64,000 nt of DNA. It comes from Margaritispora aquatica. Its lineage: Eukaryota; Ascomycota; Leotiomycetes; Helotiales; Discinellaceae. Each line of letters starts with the position of its first letter. Position 1 is the first letter of the stretch. The notes beneath the pieces are model-generated. The model was given only the letters and a program-made list of their open reading frames with translations. It did no database searches and was not told the DNA's origin. Made by a program: the position numbers and the translations under genes. Location of the stretch: assembly GCA_007644065.1 (NCBI GenBank), contig VJWN01000030.1:248001-312000 (forward strand), in the 5' to 3' direction. Positions 23,549-35,983 of the stretch are shown in pieces.

Positions 23549-25405
23549 CAGGCCCTAAGGTACGGTAGAGTGCTGTGTGGTGTGCTGTACGGTCCTGTAC
23601 GGTCCTGTGCTGTACTCTACTGTACTGTATGAGTACTGTCCACTATTCCAGGTTCACACTTTGATCCACTTAATGGACACTTAACGAGTACGCTAACGGT
23701 ATTACGGTAGGAAACGGTTAGACGGGCTTGACGGGGGCTTGTCTCTAATGGAAATGGAAGGGGAAGGCCCTGACTTTTGAATGAGCATCTGGGTCTAGGT
23801 CTGGGTCTAGGTTGATTGAGGAGAGGAGTCTGAGGAGACTAAAGAGACTGAAGGTGGTCTGGCTACTGGTTACTGACTCCGGTAAGGTAGGTAAAGTAAG
23901 GTAAGGTGTTGAGGAGAACCAGGCGAAAAGGAAGGAGAGGAGATTTGGAAGAGAGAGGAATGGGAAGTGATCGAAGCAGAGACAATATTAGAGTACTTCA
24001 GTACTTCCACTCCATACAGTACCTGTGTAGCTAGGTATGGAGGTACTCCAGCTGTGAGGGAAGATCTATATCTTAACGTATTTATCGATATAAGAGAGTT
24101 TGATAAGGTCAATCACCAGTCACCAAGAAGACATCACAAACTATCTATTAATCCCCATGAGCTACCTTATTGATTGATGAAATACTGTACTTCCTTAGGT
24201 AGGCTGGTTTGCATCGAGACACCCATCCTCACATTCAGCTCGAGTCCTAAGGTAAGACCTGACCTTTTACCTCGATCGAGGTCAATGTAAAAAGTATGGT
24301 TCACAGTCAGACAGTTACTAAATCTCAGCCACAAACAACCCAATTTCGAATGCTCTGAATCACCAGCTTTCACAAGCTTCATGCGTATATTTAGATTTAC
24401 AAGTTCCAATCATATTATACATTATCCATTATAGTTTATACTTTATACTTTATACATTATCAATCTGTTAACCTTGTCGCGGACTAATCATCCGAGTACT
24501 AAGATATTTCATTGTCAGATGTAAAGCCTCGCCTCGCATACCGACAGTACTGAACATGACTAATACGGTCATACAAAGAACGACCAGCAGCAGCCAAGGA
24601 TCACGGGCTATCACAATATCCAACCTGATTCGGAATTTCTCCGTCAAATAAACATGAGCTCTTTGTACGCAACCCAATGACCAACCAAAGGTTTCGAGTT
24701 TAAAGTACACTATAACTGAACTTATCCTGGCCATTCTTTGTGGAAGAGGACGCCTCGTCCCAGTCATCACTGAGGATTCAACCAGGATGGAGTAAGAGAA
24801 GGATGGAGTCCAAAACGACTCTTTCTAAAGCCCACAGCTTACCAAAATTCGAAGTTGACTATGCAGAATGCTGAATGATGGAGAACTCTGCCTCCGCAAT
24901 CTGGCATTCTACACACATACCACGTTCCGTCGTATTCATCGGTCTGACACCAGCTCAGCCAACTCAGCCAGCTCGCAGGTCTAGCTCTCTCGTTCCCCTC
25001 GGCGAGACTAATTCAGACGAATGAATGATGGCTACACCAAAATTGGCAAAAGGACAATCTATATTTATCCATCCATGAACCGGCTTGACAACTCACCCAA
25101 ACCATGAGGTAAATGTGATGATCAGTCCTCTCCCACGATCCTTAATATGATCGTCATGCTGAAACCGTTTCGAAGGGAGTCAAGAGTGAAGTGTCTATCC
25201 GACTTTTGGCGAGCGACATGAAATGTGCAAACCGAAAAAGACGGTGTATAATTAATTATGTCAGGACCCTTTATGACTTTATCCCTCGCCAGAAACAGTG
25301 TTCCGGGACCTCGAGAAACATCGCATCATGTCGATCACGGCTGCTAATATATATGTACGGAGGTACTTGTACCTTCAGAAGGTGTGGTCTTGAGATTCCA
25401 CAACA

Positions 25406-25653
25406 TCAACATCGTACAGGCTGAGCGAGATCATCGTCACCTGCAGTGTAATAGCCGAAAATATATGTGCATTTTGTACCTCCGTACCTACCTGCGCCCA
25501 AACAGGATGCCAACCCCACGGAAGCCAGACGGTATTCAAATTCATCGTCTTCTTCCCCAGATTTACCCATTGTGGCTATTACTTCATCGCTACGACGGCA
25601 ATCAAAGCTGCAATCAAGAATACTCTCCAAACCTTGGGAGCCTTGCAAGCCAT
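25406..25653 (-). CDS. Possible two-exon small secreted protein
   Basis: Exon 1 (25653..25583) encodes MACKAPKVWRVFLIAALIAV and a few more residues: a textbook signal-peptide shape with a basic start and a hydrophobic core. A 95-nt intron, 25582-25488 (GTAATA to GGTAG), would join it in frame to 25487..25406, giving a 50-residue precursor whose mature part reads YGGTKCTYIFGYYTAGDDDL before ending PVRC. The junction keeps phase, but the gene is too short for statistics to decide and I recognise no family. An alternative is a continuous frame over 25708..25406 that lacks a signal peptide. Confidence 0.25.
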
Positions 25654-27066
25654 GATCTCGTGGTACAAAGAAAAAGAAAGAAACCATTTGCAGCACAGTC
25701 TTCCTCAATCATCAGAGATCAGCACTGACTGACAAGTGATCCCTCTTCGTGGAGCATATGCACGCCACAGCCGCATCTTTTGAAGTGTGATCGGACTTAA
25801 ACAAAGACCGTGAACTGCCAAGTTCTGTCTTGCAGTAACTCGTGCTTGACAAGTTTGGTCTGAGAGTAAGGTCAGTCTCCATTATAACATGAGATGGATA
25901 TTCCAATGTTGTTGAAATGCCATGAATATGAAATATGGTGGTGCGGTGGTACATATGGACATATGGATGAGTCAGGGTTTAAGATGAGCCTAACAAGTCT
26001 GGTTGTTCAGCAGGTTCCTGGAATCCGAGACAGTATTGAGATTGCCATGGTTTGGAGAGAAAGGTAATGGATGGGTTTTGGCCAAAGAAAATACAGCAAT
26101 TCATGATTGCTTATGGCTTTGACCGGAGTTAGGAAGCCGACTCGTTCTCTCATGTCAGAAAGAAGTTCAGATGGAACTCGATGCACACGAGCGAGTGAGG
26201 GAGAGAAACACATCACATCGTCATCCCACCGACTGATATCGTTCATCAGCTGGGTCGTCCTTCCAGCCGATGTTCTCATATGTTCTCGACCAGATCGACA
26301 TATCCATTATAGAATCTTTCTTTATGCACGAAAAGTGAGGATCCACATTCAATTGACCTCATTGACCCCCCCCCCCATAGCCCATGCAAAGCCTTCCTCT
26401 AATTCAGCCTCATCGGCAGTTCTTGTTCTCAATAGATTGCATGTATTTTTGCACCTAGGAATTGTTTCCGATGAATTTCCCCTAACCCAAAATATCATTT
26501 CTATATGTATTGGTAAACCCAATACCATGGTCTCCCAAGAACACTACAGTAGTTTCCATTCCCAAAGATGCAAAAATTGCAATGGATATCAAGCTAAAAA
26601 TTGAGAAGCTCGCCCTTCGGCACTTTCGGAATGCTTACATGGGTTTTCTGCTGACTTAGCTTCAGTCTAAGCAGTTTAGCTCATATTCCGCACCGCACGT
26701 CATCAGGTGCTTGCCCAAGAAAGGCTTGGGATAGGTCCACTGACCTTTTGTTAGAAATCAACAAGCTCCAAGCTGCCGACAAGATGTAGTACCTTACTTA
26801 GTTTGCTTTGGTCATCGTTGATCAGTACTCAAGTATATCCTTTAGTCGTTCCCTCACTTCTTCGATCGATAGGTTGTATCAATAAAACATAACGACTACA
26901 GTCTCTGTTGTATAAATCACAATAGCATCTCCATTATTGACCCCATCTTTTCACTCGGAACACCAGGAAAGAGCGAAATACCGCTGGATCGATATATCGG
27001 CAAGATCGGATCATTTGAATCCACAGCAGGTTATCAGATTGCTCTTGCAGAGTCATAGCATTCAAC

Positions 27067-27939
27067 ATGGGCATCACAAATCCGAGGTAAGTCCTGTATA
27101 AATGAAAATGGACGCCAACCTCACGCGACCTTTCAACCCAATCTTCTCAACACTAAACATCATGCGAGGACCTATAACTAACATGTACGGTACCAGAGCT
27201 GTAACATTGGCGGTTGCCATTTCGACGCTCACTTCGAATATTCTCTCGTCGTTACTTCTACATCAACTTCCAGATGATCCATACCATCTCGCATCGTATT
27301 GTGGGTGGTATCTACATTTTGCCAACATTCTAAGCGTGTTTGGATTCGTTGGTGCTGTACGAGTAAGTGGATGTCTCTTTTACTCCTCCCAGCACAAGCC
27401 GAGAAAACAGAGCTAACGATCCTTAGCAACATGGTCCCTCAATTGCTATCTTCGCGAACTACCTTCTCCTCGATACACTTCTCTGCGCCCTCCCTCGATT
27501 TCTCCTCCCAATTCTCCTCCAGCAGCTCACCTCAACACTCTGCTCGCCTTCTTTCTACAGCCCCGCAATCCAAAATCCATACATCAAAGCACAACACTCA
27601 ATACTACCAGCAACCGACTCGCCTCTTGCACCCACGTCACCCTCTGCACCCATGCAAGCAGCATATTCGGGCATCGATTCTGGATGGGAAGGGCTCTGGG
27701 GTGGTATGGATTGCGAGAGCATGTTGAGATTGGCACAGCTTACGCTAGCGGCTGGAGCCGTGGTGGCGACGATTCTGCAGTTTGTGGGTGCCATGTGTGT
27801 TAGAGAATACGCGAGGATACTGTGGATGAAGGATCTGATGAATAACGGGTGTGGAATTGAGAGTGGGTTGGGAGTGAAGAGAGAGATTGAGCAGAGGAGG
27901 TTGGGTATGATCCATGAAGATTTAAAGGAGAAGAATTGA
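27067..27939 (+). CDS. Conserved multi-span membrane protein, unknown function
   Basis: Three exons, 27067..27086, 27197..27362 and 27427..27939, give 232 residues. The first intron (110 nt) has GTAAGT, a CTAAC branch site and TACCAG, and reads through as MGITNPRAVTLAVAISTLTS. Four hydrophobic segments are visible: VTLAVAISTLTSNILSSLLL, ANILSVFGFVGAV, the segment around IFANYLLLDTLLCALPRFLL, and TLAAGAVVATILQFVGAMCV. A polar loop of about 60 residues separates the third and fourth, and the tail is charged and cytosolic-looking. The layout is that of small tetraspan proteins of the endomembrane system, but I cannot name the family. Confidence 0.6.
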
Positions 27940-30900
27940 AGCTGGCTGGTAGTCATATGCTAGTGCCAAGTCACTTCACGAGGCGATTGAATCGCCAGGC
28001 TAGAAGAGGAGGATGTATATATTAAGGGAAGTCGGAGGCGGGAGAGTATTGGCATACCATTTGATATGGCAGGAAACAGGAAACGAGAAGCAAGGATAGA
28101 GCATGTGTTTCTGCAAGGCGTTTGGGGTTTATACCATTTGAGCTGAGGTTGCCTTTGACCTAGGCTATGGGGTTCGAGAGAATGAATGAATACGATGAAA
28201 TGAGTTGAGGATAGCTGCTAGGAGTGGAGGGGAACGACGGACAGAATGAGAATAACTATGAATAACAATGATATATATCAATACAAACGCACTTGACAAA
28301 GTAGAAACTTCGCCTTGTATTTTTTAAGTCTGGTTTTGTGCCTTGTGGTCTAGTTGCGAACTTTCTTCTTTATGTTATTCGTTACCTTCGTTTGCCACGA
28401 TGGTCGTACAGTACGGTACGGTACCGAAAGGTAACTGAGTGGATGTGAAGTGGAGGTGAAGTGAAGGTGATTGAGTAAGGTACCTTGGGTAATGTAGGAA
28501 GGTAATGTAGGAAGGCAAGGTAGTAAGGAGGGGTAAAACCAAGACTGACTGACTAACTGACTGACTGGTTGGCTGATTGACGGGAGGTATGTATCTTGGA
28601 ATTATGGTGATAGGCAGGTAGGTAGGTAGGTGAGTAGGTGAGTGAGTGAGTTTGGTACATCTGTTGTTTCCCTGCCATTTTTATCCTTCTTCTCTTGGTA
28701 CTTTCTTGAGTAGCAGAGCGGGGGGCTGGTGCAGATGCTCAGGCTTAAAATAGAGCGAGGACAGTAAGGGAGGTGGGAAGTTGATGGTGATGGCGGAAGT
28801 GGAAGTGAGGTCGTCGAGTCAGATAGAGTCTTTGGTATTGGCATTTGTGTGATACAAAAAGTGCAAAAAGAAAATCACCTTGAGTAAGAAAGCTAGTCAG
28901 GGTAGGTTCTTACCTATGTAAAGACTCCTCCTCATCGGTTTTCCGTCATCATCGGGTACTCTGTGGGATTCGAAATATGCCAGATATCATGTTCGTTGTT
29001 CGTGGTTGGTAGTTGTGGTTCGTAGTTCACATGCCAGGGCTGACGTGATGGGTCGGAAATGTAGGTCCAAGATACTCACCGACCTATGCAAGACTTAATA
29101 GCGAGATGTGAGATGAGGTGAGATATGCCCTTTTCGTGAAACGGATGAAATAGCTGGGGTCATCGTCACTTGATCCATCGATTTGGGCTGTTGCTGTCAT
29201 CTTCGTTCTTTCTGGATGTCTTGTGGTGTTCTTTGAGCTGGTGTGCTCTGTGTAATCGCTTGGGAAAACGATCGGGGAATGAGTAAGTTTCTGGGCATTG
29301 AGTTGAGGAAGGTGTTGGGATTGAGCTAGATGATAGTGATGATAATGAGGATTAGCACTGCTTTTGACAAACCATTTGATTCGTGGATTCCATGTTTGAG
29401 ATGGTTGTGAGTTTGATTTGGTAATAGAGTGGGTGGCTTACACAGGTGGAGGTTGAAGTTCAAAATAAATGGAAGGGCAAAACAAGAGGTGAATTTAGTG
29501 CGATATCTCAAAATCACCAACTTTTGTTTATTTCGAATATTCAATTGAAGGTCTACGAACACGCAATTGTGGCTCTTGTGATGCATCATAGCTGTGTAGG
29601 GAAGTTCTGTTTGATCTAGCCGAACCATCCTCGCGTTATTTTACAAGGCATGTTATCTCTTTTGCAAAAAGTGAAGGCAATAACTAAATAAGGAGACTCA
29701 AGCTGAGGTGAAATCAACATAATTGGCAGGCAGCGAGCGCAGAGGGTATTTAACCACGGCCACTATTCTTCTACATGAAGGATGGGCAGCAAGTAGACAC
29801 ACAGTTCACCTATCACATGGTGATTTGCTCCGTTTCGTTATTGTAAAACTTTTATATGTACAAGATTGTTAATAATAGAGAAGGGGTATACGACACAAAC
29901 ATTAAATAAGTGAGGTAAAAGGAGATAGGGATCATTGAGACAGCTATGGATCTGCTAAGCTGGTTGTTTGTTCATTGCTGCTGCTCTCGCTTATGGGATT
30001 TCACTGTTGGTGTTACAAAGACTCGCTACTGTCATCTCTAGGGTTTTAAAACACAACGTGTTGTGATCCCAAGGTCCAAAGGATGATAATATCTTAGTTG
30101 GAGCTAACTCAATAACCATTCTATATCTGGAGGATATTTCGAAGGAAACTTGCGATCTTATGTGTTGGTGGAATATTTGAACTGCGCTCTCCGTCCATGT
30201 GACGGAATTGGTTCTTGAGATGCTTGTTCAAGGTTTAGGCTAAGAAGGGGAAGCGAGTTATATAGCTTTTCAACTATCAGGGCTTGGTCACGAGAGCGAC
30301 AAATGGGTGTGGTGTAGAAGTGAAAGTGAAAGTGAACTGCACTGCACGGCTGTGTATTTCGGTGATTCACATGGGTATCACCGTTGTCGGAGTGAAGGAG
30401 TGATGCTACGTTAGGAACAACATGAATTTCAAGCAATCTGGGTCAGTTATCGGTATAAATACGCCAAGCTTTTTACGTATTGCAAAGTATGTTTTCAGGT
30501 GTAAAGGCAAAGCTCAATGAGACTATAGTCTTATTTGTCGGAATAAGGGAGACAGATAAGTATATGCTGCATATAAGGAACAGTCTTGTTGGGAAAATGA
30601 AGCTCGATTATCCAATGACAATGTAAAGATGCCACTAAACTCCCGATGTATATATATATATTCTAGAAATAGCCACTGTCATCTACTTATTCCATTCTTT
30701 TGGGATACTTTATTGCATTTGTTCCCTCTTTCTACGCGATGAAATTGTGGGCTGGAAGTGATCTTATCTGAGAACATAATTGATACTCATCAATACCGTA
30801 AAGTATTCACTACAATGTTTCATATCTCTATGCAGGGAATATGATTGCGTACCTCAATATAGAGCAATCTCGTTGTCTCCAAAATCTACTTTTTTTTTGC

Positions 30901-32740
30901 GAATATTAGGAGGATTCTCTCAATTTATAACACTTTGAAGAGAATTAACCTATCGAAATTAACAGTCATATTAGCGATTATCATGAATTGGGAAGATTCA
31001 GAGAACAGATATGCTGCATCCAAACAGCCATAGTGCAACGCAAGTGAGATTGATTATCATACCGCTGAAGTACGCACTGGATGATTTGAAGGCGAGAATA
31101 CAAACGGGGGTAGCGAAAGTTGTTCATGCTTAGTGACGAAAACCCCACTCGGCAAATACCTGTGAAGAGAAGCACAGGTATGACATTGTACTCAATTTGA
31201 AGAAGAGTTATGACAGCAACTATAAAAAATAAAGCCAACGCTGATAGTGACCGTATCCTCAAGGTTTAAAGAGGAACAAAAGACTGGAAAGCTGGAAAGT
31301 GGATCGAAAGTAAGAACCCCGCCTCGCTTACCATGTATAGATATTTCGGTCACCTCCGACTTTGAAGTTACCTTCAACAAGGATAAGAAAAGAAGCCTCA
31401 AACGGCATCCACTGGATCAGGTAAAGTTAGAGGCGGGTAAAGATTGCGGAGACATGCTTAACAATAGAGTGTGGCTTGGGGCCTTTAAGCATTGATCGTT
31501 TTCTTGGGTGGAGATGGTTATGTCGGTGCCTGGAGATCAGGATCTTCGGGTAGAATGTGTTGAGTGGATGGAATGATCTTGAAGTAGCCTCAAAGAACTG
31601 GGATGGTGATTATCCAAAGAAAGCTAGTTCCTCCGAGGAAGGAAATGGTTTCTCGCCAGATTGGAGATTCGCTTCGTAGTGTAATGCAGCGAGAGATCGT
31701 AGATATGGCGGCTCGAGGACTAGACCTCATCCTTCTTCACAATATCCCCAATCCTGGAAGTGCCCACAGAGTGTCAAGATACTGGCAGATTTCTGGCAGA
31801 TTTTTCCGTGCCGTAATGGGGTCAGCTTTCCCTTGCTCAACACAGCGCAAGTATCCCTACGCGATGATCACAACATCGACTTTCAATACTTGCACACCTA
31901 TCTTGTCTTGAATTCGAATGTTATTACTTTGAATCACCGAGATATAAAGGTGGTTATTTTTTACAAGTTGCCGGCAAACACGCGTGTTTCACGGTGGACA
32001 AGATCACCGAATCGCCGTGACGCGAGTTTGGGTGTGAGAAATGTAACCCAGCCCATCCAATTGCTTACGATATTCACTTTCCTGTCATCGTCTTTCCCGA
32101 TCATGGCGAAGAATTACCTATTCAGTTTCTTCGGGACTTGATGCCTAACTCTGATTAGCTTCCTCTGGTTGTTATGTTGTCGCCTAAAGTGGATTATTAA
32201 GCGAATGTTCGTTTTGGACATGCTTCCATTCCTTCCCGTCCATCTGTCTGCACTGCTGCAGGTACTTTGACAGAAATGCGAAGTTTATAGTAAACATTGG
32301 TCAACGATCCGGTTAGGAGCATTGCACCTATGAAATCCATCAAAGTAGAAGGAATCCTGTTTCAAGTTTGTGAGGGCCAAAACTGTAGCGAAATTCGACT
32401 TTTTAGCATAAGAAGCACGGCAGACAACACTTCACAATACTAGGAGCCAATGGAAATTTATTGCGCAGTTTTGCTGCGGATCATAGAGCGAATGAAGAAA
32501 AAAATGCTATCCACTATCGCGAACAATGCCCAGGTGTAACGAGAATGAAGGTTGGGATTGTCGCTGTTATTCGGGAGCCTAGAGTGGAGTCGGCCGGCCG
32601 GAGATGGCAGGTCTCCTATTCTTAGCCGACAGTAAACAACTCTACACTTATTCAAAACTCACGATGTAGAGCCCCAAGTTTATATTCGCTCAGATGAACC
32701 ATTCTTTGCGTTCCTGAGCATCTTCAAACCAGCCTTCACA
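27940..32740. other. Intergenic 4.8 kb, AT-rich to the right
   Basis: No gene recognised. The left third has GGTACGGTACGGTACC and GGTAGGTAGG/GTGAGTGAGT microsatellites (28405-28660). The rest is AT-rich with only short frames of random appearance on both strands, the longest around 31603-32141. Confidence 0.5.
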
Positions 32741-34109
32741 ATGTCGAAGAAACACAACTCAACAATGTCGGTTGACAGCATATCCAATGGCACAGAGGAC
32801 TCTTTCCACTGTAACGAAGACGTACACGCGACTAGACGATACCCGAGAAAGTCGTTTCCTAGATTCTTGGGACGCATTGTACCCTCAAGTATGGCGAAGA
32901 GAATCAGAAGACATGATGAGCGAGCGCGAATAGTGGCAAGACATCCATATCCTATTAGGATATTAATCTCAACTCTCTTCGTCCTTCTTGTTATCTCACT
33001 AGCCACCATGTATGTCATCCAAGCTTCTTATTCCATTGATCGTATAGATCTGTCCCTGTTAAACAATATACATACTGATACTCCTCCAAAGGACTTGGCT
33101 TGCCGTTATCCTCACAGTAACCGATCGCCTACGCCTAGCAATTCCCACCAACGGCCTCCAAACACTTCTCCGAACATACCACGCGCCCAACTCCACATCG
33201 CCGGCATCACCGCTCTGGCTGCCCTCCTTCAGCACTGGCATCAGGCCCATACAATGTCATTCACACAACGACTACTGGCATCGAATCCCCTTATACGAAG
33301 GTCTAGCCGCAGGGTGCGTGAGCACCGAGGCGGACATCTGGGCTCGGAAGTCGGAAGCTCAGAATGGAGAGATGGATCTCTTCGTTGGACACAACAAAAA
33401 AAGCTTGGCTTCCACAAGAACGCTGAGGAGTTTGTATCTTGACCCTTTGATGGAGATTCTAACTCGCGAGAATGCTGTCGCGGGAGATATGAGTGGAGTG
33501 TTTGAGATGTCGCCGAATACGAGTCTGATCCTGTTGCTTGACTTCAAAGAGACCAATAATGAGACATGGGATAATGTCGTGGCACAACTCGCTACCTTTA
33601 GAGAGAAAGGGTTGCTTACATACTGGACGTCTGATCTTGGAGTTGTCTCGAGACCTCTGACTGTTGTCGCTACAGGAGTGGCGCCTTTCGCGAACATCAT
33701 CGCAAACACCACTTACCGGGACATATTCTACGACGCACCCGTCACTTCACTTTCAGCCACGAACGGCTTTGCTGAGCCATACAACAGCAATAACTCATAC
33801 TATGCATCCGCATCCCTCTCTGTTGCTGTTGGCCACGTATGGTTTGGCAAATTCAGCAAGGAGCAAAGTCAGAAGATCACAGAGCAGGCGAAGGTAGCAG
33901 AGGAGAGGGGGTTGAAGAGTAGATATTGGGATACACCTGCCTGGCCAATAGGCTGGAGAAACAGGATCTGGGAACAATTAGTTGCATTGTTGGGTATTGG
34001 GGTAGAAGGTGAAGTTGGAGGAATGCTCAACGTGGATGATTTGATGGCGAGCTCGAGGTGGGATTGGAATATGTGTGTGTTGGCAGGTGTGAATATTTGT
34101 TCATCCTAG
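32741..34109 (+). CDS. AIM6-like PLC-type phosphodiesterase, membrane anchored
   Basis: Relative of yeast AIM6 (altered inheritance of mitochondria), in the PLC-like phosphodiesterase superfamily. The N-terminus is polar and basic, followed by one transmembrane helix (ILISTLFVLLVISLATMYV). The catalytic-type block HSHNDYWHRIPLYEGLAAGC and then VSTEADIW (His, Asn-Asp and Glu-x-Asp metal-binding pattern) start near 33258, and LFVGHNKKSL follows. The reading frame must shift between the helix and this block. Two GTATGT-based introns satisfy phase: 33010-33091 (82 nt, giving 428 residues) or 33010-33232 (223 nt). I prefer the shorter one because the intervening LWLPSFSTGIRPIQ resembles the segment that precedes this block in relatives. 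If neither is used the gene carries a frameshift. The last exon to 34109 is intact. Confidence 0.75.
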
Positions 34110-34810
34110 ATGAGTAGGAGAGGACGAAGGCATATTGTACATAAAAGCGGTGCATAGACAAGAGATAATGACATTGACGAACAAAGTTTCAATAACGTCA
34201 CTGAAACTAAAATTACAGACAAATTTTACAGTGAGCATCCCTTAACTTCTGCTTAGTAGATTTCGTTGGCTGTGTCCCTATTTAAGCGAGAATGAAAGTG
34301 TTGTACAGAAATACATCCAGCTCACATAACAAACAATTGTGCGACTCAAAGCTTCGCAACACTAGTACAAAATATTGATCAAATTCACGACAGGAATCAA
34401 GAAATGTAAAACGTCCATCAAAGCCAAGAGGAATGAGTTACAGATTGCCAAGTCAGAGTAGAGGGATTTGTGGATAGCACATTTGCATGGTTGCCGTTAG
34501 AAGAAATCCCATATTTAGTATGTCCCAGTGAAGTGAAGCGCAACGACTACAGCCACGAAAAACACGCGATCTAGAGATGCCACCTGAGAGTTGAGCACTA
34601 GCTCCACGGTGTCACAGATATTGAAATCGGGTTATCCTCGAAGAGCTAGTTGTCATAATCAAAGGTACCAGTACACTGCAATGCCCATTTGAATCAAAAT
34701 CTAAGATTGGCAGTTCAAAGCAAGTTGAATTCGAAGAAACCCATGCTCCCCAGTTGAAATATATGAACCGTGAGAGCCGAACGCCTATGCCAGAATACAA
34801 GAACACTCTA
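34110..34810. other. Intergenic between convergent genes
   Basis: A 700-nt AT-rich spacer between the 3' ends of the AIM6-like gene and did2. Nothing further recognised. Confidence 0.6.
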
Positions 34811-35624
34811 TCACGATCTCAAAGCCCTCAAGCGTTCTCCGAGACCATCTTCCTCAACTTCTGTAGGTCCACTCTTGACTGGCGCAGCACTGACAGCCTT
34901 GGCACCCTCCATCTCCTGGTGCAACTCCACACCCGCTTCATCCGCGACTTGATTCATCAGTCTATCCACGTCCTCCTGAGGTGTGCCAACTGCTGTCGCA
35001 GATGTTGTAGCATTTTCGTAATATCCTGTCGCGACATCTAGGTCCTCAAATTGCGTCTCGAAGCGATCCATGACTGCTGAGATCTATCCACCACTTGTCA
35101 ACATCTGTTTCCACGCCGTCTGTACCAGGAGTTCCATACCTTCTCCAAGTCCATAAGCTTCATAGCTTGGTCCATTCCTTTCACGACATTCATCATGCTT
35201 CCTGTAACCTGCCGCATTGTAACGGCAGTTTGGACTCTGCTTGCAACCGCATCAATCCGGCTTCCTAATCGTAAGAGATTCAGGCGTTCGTTTTGCTTTC
35301 GAATTGCATTCTGGGCGTAGATCTTCGCAATGTCGTTGTGGCCTTGTTGTATGGCCTACTCATAAACATCAGCCTCGGAGATTTCCAAGCTGGCTCTCTT
35401 GAACGTCATACCTTCTTAAGTTTATCTTTCTCGGTTTTCTCGTCTTTGCTAGCCTTTGCCGCTTGTCGGTTCAACTGCTTTGCTGTGAACTATTCTGCTG
35501 TGTTAATCGAACGCCATCATGAATACGGACATAGATGTATCAAGAAGCAGGCAGCTATTGACCCCGCGCTAGATAAGGATCCACGAACCTTCAAGTTGAA
35601 GAGGGCCTTCTCTAGTCCAGACAT
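34811..35624 (-). CDS. did2: ESCRT-III-associated protein Did2/CHMP1
   Basis: Rebuilt from four exons: 35624..35589, 35489..35412, 35355..35140 and 35083..34811, all at phase-0 junctions, giving 200 residues against about 204 in yeast Did2. It starts [12 protein letters not shown], continues [20 protein letters not shown], and includes [20 protein letters not shown] and [17 protein letters not shown], the conserved helical core of CHMP1. The last exon has [18 protein letters not shown] and ends with [13 protein letters not shown], a MIM1 motif that binds the MIT domain of Vps4 and Vta1. The protein acts late in multivesicular-body sorting, recruiting Vps4 to disassemble ESCRT-III. Introns are 99, 56 and 56 nt. 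Only the last exon stands out as an open frame, so the gene is easily missed. Confidence 0.95.
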
Positions 35625-35983
35625 GGTGAATCGTATCTGAAATGTCTATTCAAGGTTGTAATATTGTGGTGATATGGGAAGTCTTGGAGCTGATTAGTCT
35701 TCGTAGTAAGTTGGTTGGTGATGCTGTTTATGCTGACCAGTTTCCAATGTTCCAGCCTTGTGGTCAGGTGGAACTTCAGGTTGTCCAGTGACGTTGTGGT
35801 TTTTGGAGGAGTACGGGAAGTTTAGAGACCAATGGCGTATATCGTGACTACCCCTCCAAATCAGTAAGTGATTTAGAACGAGTCAACCTAATGCAATACC
35901 AGAATCACAAAACAATTTTCTTATTCACAGTTCTCTTGCTTTTCATAGATTCATACTCTGATATTCAGCTTCTAGACGTTGAA

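Larger units (their letters stand above)
22766..27066. other. Intergenic 4.3 kb between divergent genes
   Basis: The left 1 kb is probably the promoter and leader of the nucleotidyltransferase gene. It then carries simple repeats: (CAG)6 at 23402, the CAGGCAAGTGG triplet at 23516, TGTACGGTCC repeats near 23585, GGTAAGGTA-type repeats at 23880-23910, AT-rich TTTATACTTTATAC at 24430-24460, and C11 at 26366. A possible two-exon small secreted protein is listed separately at 25406-25653. A minus-strand frame 24770-24468 has one hydrophobic segment but no other support. Confidence 0.5.

Noticed and set aside
24468..24770. 100-codon minus-strand frame with one hydrophobic segment
   Set aside because: A single membrane-like segment in a short frame is not enough; no start context, splice partner or family pattern was found.
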